Positions 18,727 to 27,114 of a DNA stretch of 64,000 nucleotides are shown in pieces (the first letter of the stretch is position 1; each line of letters begins with the position of its first letter). The notes below the pieces were generated by a model, which was not told where the DNA came from, searched no databases, and was given only the letters and a program-made list of their open reading frames with translations. The stretch covers positions 558,001 to 622,000 of the forward strand of contig NZ_CP055157.1 of the NCBI RefSeq assembly GCF_013367775.1, given 5' to 3'. A program made the translations under genes and the position numbers. This stretch comes from Microbulbifer sp. YPW1 (GTDB lineage Bacteria > Pseudomonadota > Gammaproteobacteria > Pseudomonadales > Cellvibrionaceae).

Positions 18727-18836
18727 ACCGGGCGCGCTACGCCGATAAAGGGTTCCGAGACACGCCGTAAACCCATCCCTGGGGGCTCTGCAAAAACATC
18801 CTGTTTTTGAAGGTCTCGAAACCCTTTATCGGCGCA
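18727..18836. repeat. Palindromic core element, copy A (after narK)
   Basis: Outer arms at 18741-18761 and 18813-18833 (21 bp) pair with one mismatch. Between them are the conserved core ACGCCGTAAACCCATCCCTG and a second hairpin, CAAAAACA / TGTTTTTG with loop TCC. First of five related elements between 18.7 and 29.0 kb; it starts about 50 bp after the narK stop. Confidence 0.85.
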
Positions 18837-18902
18837 TCGCTTAACTTCGAATCCCATACTGTTACCGACACTACTTTGAACCAAACCTGCGAAACCACCA
18901 TC

Positions 18903-20624
18903 GTGTCAGATTCCGATCTTCAGGCTTCCAACTCTGAAAACCTGGAATTCGCCACCGCTACCGACTGCGGCCCGCGCGCATATAACGACGATGCGGTGGC
19001 AGTGTATCGGGCCACCGGCAGTGATCGACGTTATCGCGGTTCACTGGCGGCGATTGCCGATGGTGTTGGCAGTGCGGAGGCCGGAGGGGCTGCGGCGCGG
19101 GCGGCAATCAGTGGGTTTATTTCCGATTACTACAGCACGCCGGATTCCTGGTCGGTAAAGCAGGCGGCGGCGCGGGTATTGCACGCGCTGAACGGTTGGT
19201 TGTACCGGCAGAGTGGTGGTGCGGATGAAGTGCAGCGCGGCTGGTTGACGACCTTTTCGGCGGTGGTGTTGAAGGGGGCTACGGCGCACCTGATTCATAT
19301 CGGTGACTCGCGGATCTATCGTCTGCGCGAGGGCAAGCTGGAGTGCCTCACCCGGGATCACAGTCGTGCGCTGGGGCCGGGGCGGACTTTTCTGAGCCGG
19401 GCGCTGGGGATGGATGCGCATATCGAGGTGGATTACCGGCGGGAGCCATTACAGGCGGGCGATCTGTTCTGTGTGACGACCGATGGAATTCACGATTTCC
19501 TGCCGCAGGCGCAGTTTGCGGAGATTCTTTCCACCCATGAAATGCAGGCGGCGCAGCCGCTTATTGCCGCGGCGCTGGATAATGGCAGCGCGGATAATCT
19601 GAGTCTGGCGCTGTGCCAGGTGAATGCGCTGGAGTCCCAGGGCACTGATGACCTGATGCTGGCCACTGGCGATCTGCCCTTCCCTCCTCCCCTGCAGCCC
19701 GGCAACAAGATCGAGGGGTACGAGGTACTACAGGAGTTGCACTCGAGCAGTCGCAGTTATCTGTATCTGGTTCGGGATATGGAATCCCAGGAGCTGCGCG
19801 CGCTCAAGGCACCTTCGGAAAACTACTCTGACGACCCGGCCTATATAGAGCGTTTTATTGCGGAGGAATGGACCGGGCGCAGGCTGGAGCATCCGGCGGT
19901 GGTCAAGGTGTTTCCGCCGCGCAAGGACCGCAAGTTTCTCTACCACATCATGGAATATGTGGACGGCCAGAACCTGCGTCAGTGGATGCAGCTGAATCCA
20001 GAGCCGCCACTGGATCAGGTGCGCAATCTGGTACAGCAGCTGGTGAGCGCGTTGCGCCGTCTGCAGCGGCTGGAGATTGTGCACGGTGACCTCAAGCCAG
20101 AAAACATCATGGTGGATAGTGATGGGCGGCTGAAGCTGATCGATCTCGGCGGCGCAAATGCGGCGGGCCTGCAGGAGCTGCTTCGTTATCAGGATAGCGC
20201 ACCGCCGGGAAGCAAAAATTATTGCGCACCGGAATACTTTATGGGGGACGCGGCCAGTCATCGTTCCGATATTTTTTCCCTCGGGGTGATCGCCTATGAG
20301 CTGCTGACCGGTCACTATCCTTATAAGGAACGCTTTGGCAGCAGTCACTACCACCTGAAAAGCTACGCCAACATGCGTTACCGCAGCGCACAGCAGCACC
20401 GGGATGATCTGCCGGATTGGATCGACGGTGCCCTGCGTCGCGCCTGCGCACCGGATCCGAAAAACCGCTATCCGGCGTTGTCGGAGTTCGTGCACGATCT
20501 CAGCACACCGAATAGCAGGTTCATCAATCGTGAAAAGCCGCCGCTGATGGAACGCAACCCCCTGCTGTTCTGGCAGGTAGTGGCCGCACTGGCGATCCTG
20601 TCGCACCTTTTGTACTTCCTTTAA
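18903..20624 (+). CDS. Membrane-anchored PP2C phosphatase / Ser-Thr protein kinase fusion
   Basis: A two-domain signalling protein of about 573 residues. The N-terminal half has the PP2C metal motifs: FATATDCGPRAYNDDA, AAIADGVGS, HIGDSRIYRL, CVTTDGIHD and SADNLSLAL. The second half is a Hanks-type kinase: LRALKAPSE (ATP-binding Lys), HGDLKPENIMV (catalytic loop, HGD for HRD), LIDLGGAN (DLG for DFG), YCAPEYF. A final hydrophobic segment (LLFWQVVAALAILSHLLYFL) anchors it. Similar fusions lie beside nitrate genes in Pseudomonas; their substrates are not known to me. The start is uncertain: GTG at 18903 is proposed; the frame stays open upstream to a TTG inside repeat A. Confidence 0.88.
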   Translation: MSDSDLQASNSENLEFATATDCGPRAYNDDAVAVYRATGSDRRYRGSLAAIADGVGSAEAGGAAARAAISGFISDYYSTPDSWSVKQAAARVLHALNGWLYRQSGGADEVQRGWLTTFSAVVLKGATAHLIHIGDSRIYRLREGKLECLTRDHSRALGPGRTFLSRALGMDAHIEVDYRREPLQAGDLFCVTTDGIHDFLPQAQFAEILSTHEMQAAQPLIAAALDNGSADNLSLALCQVNALESQGTDDLMLATGDLPFPPPLQPGNKIEGYEVLQELHSSSRSYLYLVRDMESQELRALKAPSENYSDDPAYIERFIAEEWTGRRLEHPAVVKVFPPRKDRKFLYHIMEYVDGQNLRQWMQLNPEPPLDQVRNLVQQLVSALRRLQRLEIVHGDLKPENIMVDSDGRLKLIDLGGANAAGLQELLRYQDSAPPGSKNYCAPEYFMGDAASHRSDIFSLGVIAYELLTGHYPYKERFGSSHYHLKSYANMRYRSAQQHRDDLPDWIDGALRRACAPDPKNRYPALSEFVHDLSTPNSRFINREKPPLMERNPLLFWQVVAALAILSHLLYFL

Positions 20625-20633
20625 CCGCCCAGC

Positions 20634-20660
20634 TGCGCCCACGTGCCAACTTGGGGCGCA
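20634..20660 (+). terminator. Hairpin after the kinase/phosphatase gene
   Basis: TGCGCCC (20634-20640) pairs with GGGCGCA (20654-20660) 10 bp after the stop. No T-run follows, so terminator function is tentative. Confidence 0.45.
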
Positions 20661-20672
20661 AACTCTAAATCC

Positions 20673-20777
20673 GCACCAATTTGTCGCACCCAATTCCGAA
20701 AAATATTTAATAGCCCGCACAAACCCTGAGGTTTCCCTGTGTCTGGCACTCTTCCGCAAGTTGGCACAGAGATTGAA
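20673..20777 (+). promoter_or_regulatory. Predicted sigma-54 promoter with NtrC-like site for nirBD
   Basis: TTGGCACAGAGATTGAA at 20761-20777 fits sigma-54 -24/-12 and is nearly the same as the narK promoter (TGGCACAGAACTTGAA). GCACCAATTTGTCGC at 20673-20687 has one perfect NtrC half-site with the canonical five-base spacer and a degenerate second half, about 80 bp upstream. A neighbouring TGGCAC at 20744 is a poorer match. Confidence 0.62.
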
Positions 20778-20821
20778 TGTTATTTGGCACAATCCGAAAT
20801 TCTTTTAGCAAGGCAACGGCG

Positions 20822-20909
20822 CCTGACACTCTTCGACAGAAGAGGGGACGCCCGTGCAGCCTTCCGCTATCCCGGCCCACCCCGCTTTCCTTCTGTCGCG
20901 ATTGTCAGG
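20822..20909 (+). other. Large stem in the nirB 5' leader
   Basis: Within the predicted leader, CCTGACA (20822-20828) pairs with TGTCAGG (20903-20909) and CGACAGAAG (20834-20842) pairs with CTTCTGTCG (20890-20898), separated by a small internal loop. That is 16 bp of perfect pairing enclosing about 47 bases. No T-run follows, so it is not a simple terminator. It starts some 40 nt after the predicted transcription start and ends 43 bp before nirB. Confidence 0.7.
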
Positions 20910-20952
20910 AACCAGTACCTGGTACCAGACTTAGTTAAATACGGCAGAGATC

Positions 20953-23481
20953 ATGGTTAAGCAAAAAATCGTCGTCATCGGCAACGGCATGGTGGGTCAC
21001 CACTTCCTCGAGCAACTGGCAAACCGTCCCGAACGGGAAATGTTCGACGTGCTGGTATTCTGTGCCGAACCCCGCCCCGCTTACGACCGGGTTCACCTCT
21101 CTGAATACTTCGGCGGCCGCACCGCAGACGACCTGGCCATGGGCAAGGTTGAGCAGTACCGCGAGTGGGGCTACGACCTGCGCCTGAACGATGCCGCCGT
21201 CAGCATCGACCGCGAGGCCAAGGTAATCACTTCTGCGAGCGGTGCCTCCGAATCTTACGATCAATTGGTTCTCGCCACTGGTTCCTATCCGTTTGTTCCG
21301 CCGATCCCCGGCCACGAACACGACAAGTGCTTTGTTTACCGCACCCTGGAAGATCTGGACAAAATCCAGGCCGCAGCCAAAAACGGCAAGGTGGGTGTTG
21401 TGGTCGGCGGTGGCCTGCTGGGTCTGGAAGCAGCCAACGCTCTGAAGCAGCTGGGTCTGGAAGCCCACGTGATCGAGTTTGCGCCGGGCCTTATGTCGGT
21501 ACAGCTGGACGAAGGCGGTTCAAAACTGTTGCGCGAAAAAATTGAAGAGCTGGGCGTGACTGTGCACACCAGCACCGCCACCGAACTGATCGAAGAAGTG
21601 GACGGTGGTCGTCTCCGGATGAACTTCAAAGGCGACAAATCCCTGGACACCGACCTGATCGTGTTCTCCGCCGGTATCCGCCCGGAAGACAAGCTGGCCA
21701 ACTCCGCCGGCATCGAGCTGGGCGAGCGCGGCGGCATCGTGATCGACAACCACTGCCGTACTTCCGACAAGAATATCTTCGCCATCGGCGAGTGCGCCCT
21801 GTTCGACAACCGTATTTTCGGTCTGGTTGCCCCGGGTTACACCATGGCGCGTACCGCGGTATCCCTGCTATGCGGTGAAGCCGCGGAGTTCAACGGCGCC
21901 GACATGAGCACCAAGTTGAAGCTGCTGGGTGTGGATGTCGGTTCCATCGGCGATGCCCACGGCCGCGCGGAAGGTTCTGCGGCAATCACTTTTGTGGATG
22001 AGCAAACCGGCGTCTACAAGCGCATGATCACCGACAGCGAAGGCAAGAAACTGCGCGGTGCGGTGCTGGTGGGTGATACCGAAGATTACGACACCCTGCT
22101 GCAATACCACCTGAACGATATGGATCTGCCGGAGCACCCGGAACAATTGATCCTGCCTTCCCTGGACGGCGCGGCGCCGGCACTCGGCGCAGATGCACTG
22201 CCGGCTACTGCCACCATCTGTTCCTGCCACAACGTGAGCAAGGGCGACATTGTCGGTGCGGTGCAGGGCGGCTGCTGTTCACTGGGCGATGTAAAAGATG
22301 CGACCAAGGCATCTACCGGTTGTGGCGGCTGTGCGGCACTGCTGAAAAATGTGGTGGATACGGAGCTGGCGGCGCTGGGCGTAGAGGTCAACAACGACCT
22401 GTGCCCGCACTTCCCTTACACCCGCCAGGAAATTTTCCACATGGTGCAGGTGGAGGAGATCAAAACCTTCGATGAGCTGCTGCACAAACACGGTTCCGGC
22501 AAGGGCTGCGAGATCTGTAAACCCACCGCGGCATCCATTTTTGCTTCCCTGTGGAATGAACATATCCACGAGAAGCCGCACGTTGGCCTGCAGGATACCA
22601 ACGATACCTTTATGGCAAATATGCAGAAAAACGGTACCTACTCTGTGGTGCCGCGTATTGCCGGCGGTGAGATCACGCCTGAAAAACTGATTGTGCTCGG
22701 TGAGGTGGCGAAGAAATACGACCTGTATACCAAGATCACCGGCGGCCAGCGTATCGATCTGTTCGGGGCGCGCCTGGAGGAGCTGCCGGAGATCTGGCGC
22801 GAGCTAACCGATGCGGGCTTCGAGACAGGCCACGCTTACGGCAAGTCCCTGCGTACCGTTAAGTCCTGTGTGGGCAGTACCTGGTGTCGCTTCGGGGTGC
22901 AGGACAGTGTGGGCATGGCCCTGACGGTGGAGAACCGCTACAAGGGTTTGCGTTCGCCGCACAAGATCAAGATGGCGGTTTCCGGTTGTACGCGGGAGTG
23001 TGCGGAGGCCCAGAGTAAAGATATCGGGGTGATTGCCACGGAGAACGGCTGGAACCTGTATGTATGCGGTAACGGCGGTATGCGTCCGCGTCATGCGGAT
23101 CTGTTTGCGACGGATCTGAATGATGTGACGCTGATTAAATATATCGACCGGGTGTTGATGTTCTATGTGCGCACGGCGGACAAGTTACAGCGTACTTCGG
23201 TGTGGCTGGAGAACCTGGAAGGCGGCCTGGATTATCTGCGTGAGGTGGTGATCGAGGACAAGCTGGGTATCTGTGAGGAGCTTGAGCGCCAGATGGGCAA
23301 TGTGGTTGGCACTTACCAATGTGAATGGAAAACCGCGATCAACGATCCGGAGATGCTGAAGCGCTTCCGCCAGTTTGTAAACACCGACGAAAAAGACGAG
23401 AAGATCGTGTTCGTGGAAGAGCGCAAGCAGCGCCGCCCGGCCACCCAGGACGAAATCGTCAGGATTGCAGAGCCGGCTTAA
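20953..23481 (+). CDS. nirB: Assimilatory nitrite reductase [NADH] large subunit NirB
   Basis: NirB reduces nitrite to ammonium with six electrons from NADH in the cytoplasm. The 842 residues contain in order: the FAD domain (KIVVIGNGMVGHHFLEQL), the NADH domain (VGVVVGGGLLGLEAANAL), a BFD-like [2Fe-2S] domain with CSCHNVSKGD and STGCGGC near residues 420-460, and the siroheme/[4Fe-4S] region with CVGSTWCRFG and SGCTRECAEAQ. Length and domain order are normal. It is preceded by a sigma-54-like promoter and a structured leader. nirD follows after repeat copy B. Confidence 0.98.
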   Translation: MVKQKIVVIGNGMVGHHFLEQLANRPEREMFDVLVFCAEPRPAYDRVHLSEYFGGRTADDLAMGKVEQYREWGYDLRLNDAAVSIDREAKVITSASGASESYDQLVLATGSYPFVPPIPGHEHDKCFVYRTLEDLDKIQAAAKNGKVGVVVGGGLLGLEAANALKQLGLEAHVIEFAPGLMSVQLDEGGSKLLREKIEELGVTVHTSTATELIEEVDGGRLRMNFKGDKSLDTDLIVFSAGIRPEDKLANSAGIELGERGGIVIDNHCRTSDKNIFAIGECALFDNRIFGLVAPGYTMARTAVSLLCGEAAEFNGADMSTKLKLLGVDVGSIGDAHGRAEGSAAITFVDEQTGVYKRMITDSEGKKLRGAVLVGDTEDYDTLLQYHLNDMDLPEHPEQLILPSLDGAAPALGADALPATATICSCHNVSKGDIVGAVQGGCCSLGDVKDATKASTGCGGCAALLKNVVDTELAALGVEVNNDLCPHFPYTRQEIFHMVQVEEIKTFDELLHKHGSGKGCEICKPTAASIFASLWNEHIHEKPHVGLQDTNDTFMANMQKNGTYSVVPRIAGGEITPEKLIVLGEVAKKYDLYTKITGGQRIDLFGARLEELPEIWRELTDAGFETGHAYGKSLRTVKSCVGSTWCRFGVQDSVGMALTVENRYKGLRSPHKIKMAVSGCTRECAEAQSKDIGVIATENGWNLYVCGNGGMRPRHADLFATDLNDVTLIKYIDRVLMFYVRTADKLQRTSVWLENLEGGLDYLREVVIEDKLGICEELERQMGNVVGTYQCEWKTAINDPEMLKRFRQFVNTDEKDEKIVFVEERKQRRPATQDEIVRIAEPA

Positions 23482-23497
23482 GTACTTTTTAAGCCCG

Positions 23498-23613
23498 GTG
23501 GCGGTAGAGCACCGGGCGGGAGGTTTCAGGACCGCTGTGAACCCATCCCTGGGCGCTGCGGCGCAAACATCCTGTTTGCGACGCTCCTGAAACCTCCCGC
23601 ACGGCGCTCCACC
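23498..23613. repeat. Palindromic core element, copy B (nirB-nirD)
   Basis: Perfect 16-bp arms at 23516-23531 and 23585-23600, extended imperfectly to GGTGGCGG and CTCCACC at the ends. The core reads GTGAACCCATCCCTGGGCGC, and the inner hairpin is CGCAAACA / TGTTTGCG with loop TCC, the same plan as copy A with different arm sequence. It starts 17 bp after the nirB stop. Confidence 0.85.
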
Positions 23614-23742
23614 TTCATAACGAACTATATGCTTTTACAACATCAGTTCGGTCAGAGCAGAAACCCAGCTCCCCGGAACTGGAAAAGAAAGATTTAAGAA
23701 TTTCACCACCATATTCTTTCCATAACCATGTGGAGAACCAGA

Positions 23743-24099
23743 ATGAGCGAAGTTGCCATAACCCGCGCCGAATGGCTGCAAGTCTGCAAGCGATCAGATC
23801 TTGTAGCAAATTCCGGAGTGTGCGCTCTTGTGGGCGATCGTCAGATTGCCCTGTTTTTTTTACCCGACCAGGAACCCCAGCTGTACGCCATCGATAACTG
23901 GGATCCTATTGCCAACGCCGGTGTGATCGGTCGCGGCATTGTGGCGGAAATTGACGGTGAGCTGACCGTGGCTTCGCCGCTGTACAAGCAGCATTACCGC
24001 CTCACCGATGGTCAGTGTCTGGAGGAGGAGGACATCAAGCTGGATTCCTTCCCGGTCGCGTTTGAAGGCGACGATGTGCTGATCCAGGTCGATCAGTAA
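23743..24099 (+). CDS. nirD: Nitrite reductase small subunit NirD
   Basis: NirD is the small partner of NirB, with a Rieske-like fold. The 118 residues show ALFFLPDQEPQLYAIDNWDPIANAGVIGRGIV, matching the E. coli NirD pattern (FALDNIDPFA..VMSRGIV). The CxH and CxxH iron-sulfur ligands of true Rieske proteins are absent, as in other NirD proteins. The ATG at 23743 was chosen for GGAG at 23732-23735; the earlier ATG overlaps that site. It lies 260 bp after nirB, an unusually wide gap for this pair because repeat copy B stands between, and 34 bp before nasA. Confidence 0.95.
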   Translation: MSEVAITRAEWLQVCKRSDLVANSGVCALVGDRQIALFFLPDQEPQLYAIDNWDPIANAGVIGRGIVAEIDGELTVASPLYKQHYRLTDGQCLEEEDIKLDSFPVAFEGDDVLIQVDQ

Positions 24100-24133
24100 G
24101 CCCGATTGAATTTACAAAAGTAAGCAGTGAAAG

Positions 24134-26845
24134 ATGGCTTTAACAGAACTGTTCTCGGCGCGTAAGTCCTGCACTACCTGCCCTTACTGTGGTGTGGGCT
24201 GCGGGGTTGCTGCGACGCTGGAGTCGCAGCCCGCTGGTGGCGAGAGTGGCGAGGCGGTGATTCGTATTCAGGGAGATGAACAGCATCCCGCGAACAAGGG
24301 CAAGCTGTGTGTCAAAGGGTCCTCCCTGGCCGATACCCTGGGTAACCACGGACGTCTGTTAAAGCCGCGCCTGCACGGTGAGGACTGTGACTGGGACACG
24401 GCGCTGGATTATGCGGCGTCGCGTTTTCGGGAAACGATCGAGGAGCACGGGCCGGATTCGGTGGCGTTTTATCTTTCCGGGCAGTTGCTGACGGAGGACT
24501 ATTACGTTGCCAACAAGCTGATGAAGGGTTTTATCGGCTCCGGCAATGTGGATACCAATTCCCGCCTGTGCATGTCCTCTGCAGTGGCTGCCTACAAGCG
24601 CGCGTTGGGTGCAGATGCGGTGCCGTGTAATTACGAGGACCTGGACGAGGCGGAGCTGGTGGTGTTGATCGGTTCCAACGCCGCCTGGACCCATCCGATT
24701 CTGTTTCAGCGTATGCAGGCCGCAGAAGCCAAGCTGGTAGTGGTGGACCCCCGCGGCAGTGCTACCAGTGAAATGGCGGATATGCACCTGGCGATTACAC
24801 CCGGGAGTGATGCTGCGCTGTTTAACGGGCTGCTACATTACCTGACCGAATTCGGTGCGCTGGATCAGGCGTTTATCGACAACCATACGGAAAACTTTAC
24901 CGACACTCTGTATGCAGCGGCGGAGTGGACGCCGGAAAAGGTGGCAGAATACTGCAGCGTGGAGCTGGATCAGCTACTGGCATTCTATGAGCTGTTCCGC
25001 GGCACGGAAAAAACCGTGAGCTTTTATTCACAGGGCGTCAACCAGTCCAGTACCGGCACCGACAAGAACAATTCCATTATCAACTGTCACCTGGCCACCG
25101 GACGTATCGGCAAGCCGGGCTGTGGCCCCTTCTCTATCACCGGCCAGCCCAATGCCATGGGCGGGCGCGAGGTAGGCGGCCTGGCAAATATGCTCGCCGC
25201 GCATATGGATTTTACCGAGGAAAACATCGACCGTGTGGGCCGTTTCTGGAACGCCAGCAACATGGCCCAGGGTCCCGGGCTCAAGGCGGTAGAGCTGTTC
25301 GATGCGGTGGACAGCGGCCAGGTCAAAGCGGTGTGGATCATGGCCACCAATCCGGCGGTGAGTATGCCGGATGCGCGCAAGGTGGCCGCGGCACTGAAAA
25401 AATGCCCTACGGTGATTGTGTCCGACTGTGTGGCGGATACCGATACCGCGCGCTGTGCCGACCTGTTATTGCCGGCAACCACATGGGCCGAGAAAACCGG
25501 CACCGTCACCAATTCCGAGCGCCGAATTTCCCGTCAGAAAGGTTTCCTGCCGAAACCGGGTGAAGCGCGACACGACTGGGAGATTGTGTGCGATGTGGCA
25601 AAGCGCCTCGGCTACGGCGAGGCTTTCGACTATCGTGGCCCGGCAGATATTTTCCGCGAGCACGCCGCCCTCTCCGGTTTCGAGAACAATCGCGAGCAGG
25701 CGCGGCGCGCCTTTGATATTTCCGCACTGGCGAATATCAGCGATCAGGAATACGACTTTTTCACTCCGGTACAGTGGCCGGTCAACGCTGCCAACCCCGA
25801 TGGCACGGTACGCCTGTTTGCCGATGGCGATTTCTATACCCCCAGCGGCCGCGCGCGCTTCGTGGCCGTGAGCCCGCAGTGCCCGAAACAGGAAACCCGC
25901 GACGAATACCCGCTGGTATTGAACAGTGGCCGTCTGCGCGACCAGTGGCACACCATGACCCGCACCGGACGCGCGCGCAAACTGCTCGACCACAGCGAGG
26001 CGCCTGAGGTACACGTGCACCCGGACGAAGCGCAGAAATTTGGTATAGAGGACGCACAGCTGGTGCGTGTGGAAAGTGAAAAAGGCCAGTTTTTCGGTCG
26101 CGCCCGCGTTACCGCCAGCCAGAAACCCGGGCAGCTGTTTGCCCCGATCCACTGGAGCGACAGCCTCGCCCATAACGCCACCGTCAGCGCCCTGGCGCTT
26201 CCGTTTACCGACCCCGTTTCCGGCCAGCCGGAGCTGAAGCAGTTCGCGGTGAATATCGCTCCGCTCGATGCCCACAGCTACGCCTGCCTGCTACTGCGCA
26301 CGCAGACCGCGGATGAATTCCACGGCCGTCTGCAGGCCGGCGACAGGCTGCTGCGGGAAACCATCCTGCACTGGTACCGGGTACCGGTGGAAGGCGGTTA
26401 CCGGTTCGAGCTGGCACTCAGCCGGCAGCCGGACTGGCAGGCGATTGCCGACCACCTGTTTGCCCTGCACGGTAAACAGGTGAATCGCCAGCGGCTGCAG
26501 CTTCCCAGTGGCGAACGCTGGTTGCTGTACAGCGAGCAGATGGAGCTGCTGGTATTCACCACCTCCGACTGGCAGACATTGCCCGACCGCAAAATCCTGG
26601 AAGACGCCCTGCAAAACCCCCTGCCGGAAATGCCCGCGCAACTCTTGCAGAACGTTCCCGCCGGCGCGCAGATGGTATGTACTTGCCTGCAGGTTTCGCG
26701 CAAGGAAATCGAGGCAGCCATTGCAGACGGCGCGGCCAGTGTGGATGAATTGGGAGAACTACTGGGTTGCGGTACCAACTGTGGTTCCTGCAAACCAGAG
26801 ATCTCTGCGTTGCTGAATACAAATCTTGCGGTGGCTGTTGGTTAA
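24134..26845 (+). CDS. nasA: Assimilatory nitrate reductase catalytic subunit with C-terminal BFD domain
   Basis: This bis-MGD molybdoenzyme reduces nitrate to nitrite in the cytoplasm. The 903 residues begin with the [4Fe-4S] motif CTTCPYCGVGC...GKLCVKG. Molybdopterin-domain features follow (SSAVAAYKRALGADAVPCNYEDL, GSNAAWTHPI, QGVNQSSTGTDKNN, TGRIGKPGCGPFSITGQPNAMGGREVGG). A C-terminal BFD-like [2Fe-2S] domain has CTCLQVSRKEIE and GCGTNCGSCKPE. This is the NasA/NasC form that takes electrons through its own 2Fe-2S domain; the gene is nasC in Pseudomonas naming. It follows nirD by 34 bp and ends before repeat copy C. Confidence 0.97.
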   Translation: MALTELFSARKSCTTCPYCGVGCGVAATLESQPAGGESGEAVIRIQGDEQHPANKGKLCVKGSSLADTLGNHGRLLKPRLHGEDCDWDTALDYAASRFRETIEEHGPDSVAFYLSGQLLTEDYYVANKLMKGFIGSGNVDTNSRLCMSSAVAAYKRALGADAVPCNYEDLDEAELVVLIGSNAAWTHPILFQRMQAAEAKLVVVDPRGSATSEMADMHLAITPGSDAALFNGLLHYLTEFGALDQAFIDNHTENFTDTLYAAAEWTPEKVAEYCSVELDQLLAFYELFRGTEKTVSFYSQGVNQSSTGTDKNNSIINCHLATGRIGKPGCGPFSITGQPNAMGGREVGGLANMLAAHMDFTEENIDRVGRFWNASNMAQGPGLKAVELFDAVDSGQVKAVWIMATNPAVSMPDARKVAAALKKCPTVIVSDCVADTDTARCADLLLPATTWAEKTGTVTNSERRISRQKGFLPKPGEARHDWEIVCDVAKRLGYGEAFDYRGPADIFREHAALSGFENNREQARRAFDISALANISDQEYDFFTPVQWPVNAANPDGTVRLFADGDFYTPSGRARFVAVSPQCPKQETRDEYPLVLNSGRLRDQWHTMTRTGRARKLLDHSEAPEVHVHPDEAQKFGIEDAQLVRVESEKGQFFGRARVTASQKPGQLFAPIHWSDSLAHNATVSALALPFTDPVSGQPELKQFAVNIAPLDAHSYACLLLRTQTADEFHGRLQAGDRLLRETILHWYRVPVEGGYRFELALSRQPDWQAIADHLFALHGKQVNRQRLQLPSGERWLLYSEQMELLVFTTSDWQTLPDRKILEDALQNPLPEMPAQLLQNVPAGAQMVCTCLQVSRKEIEAAIADGAASVDELGELLGCGTNCGSCKPEISALLNTNLAVAVG

Positions 26846-26900
26846 CACTGCAGACAATGTTTCCGCCGCTGCACTGCCTGCTTAGCCTCAACCTGGCCTT

Positions 26901-27018
26901 GTGGCGGTACCGCTACCGGGTAGCCCCTTCCGAGACACGCCGTAAACCCATCCCTGGGGGCTCTTCTAAAACATCCCTGTTTTAGAAGGTCTCGAAAGGG
27001 GCTACCCGGTATCGCCAC
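26901..27018. repeat. Palindromic core element, copy C (nasA-moeA)
   Basis: Arms at 26915-26936 and 26989-27010 (22 bp) pair with a single mismatch, at the same place as in copy A. The core ACGCCGTAAACCCATCCCTG is identical to copy A. The inner hairpin is an 11-bp stem, CTTCTAAAACA / TGTTTTAGAAG. Ends are GGCGGTACCGCTACCGGG and CCCGGTATCGCCACC. It starts about 55 bp after the nasA stop. Confidence 0.88.
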
Positions 27019-27114
27019 CTTACCCCAAAGAGTTATGCCACCATCAGGACTTGGCAAATGCTTCTCTTCACAGCTATCTTCCCGAACAAGAAATGGCGAA
27101 ACAAGGGAATAAAC

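Noticed and set aside
20743..20760. A second TGGCAC (20744) as an alternative sigma-54 site for nirB
   Set aside because: The matching -12 position reads CGCAAG with a poorer fit; the site at 20761 matches the narK promoter much better.
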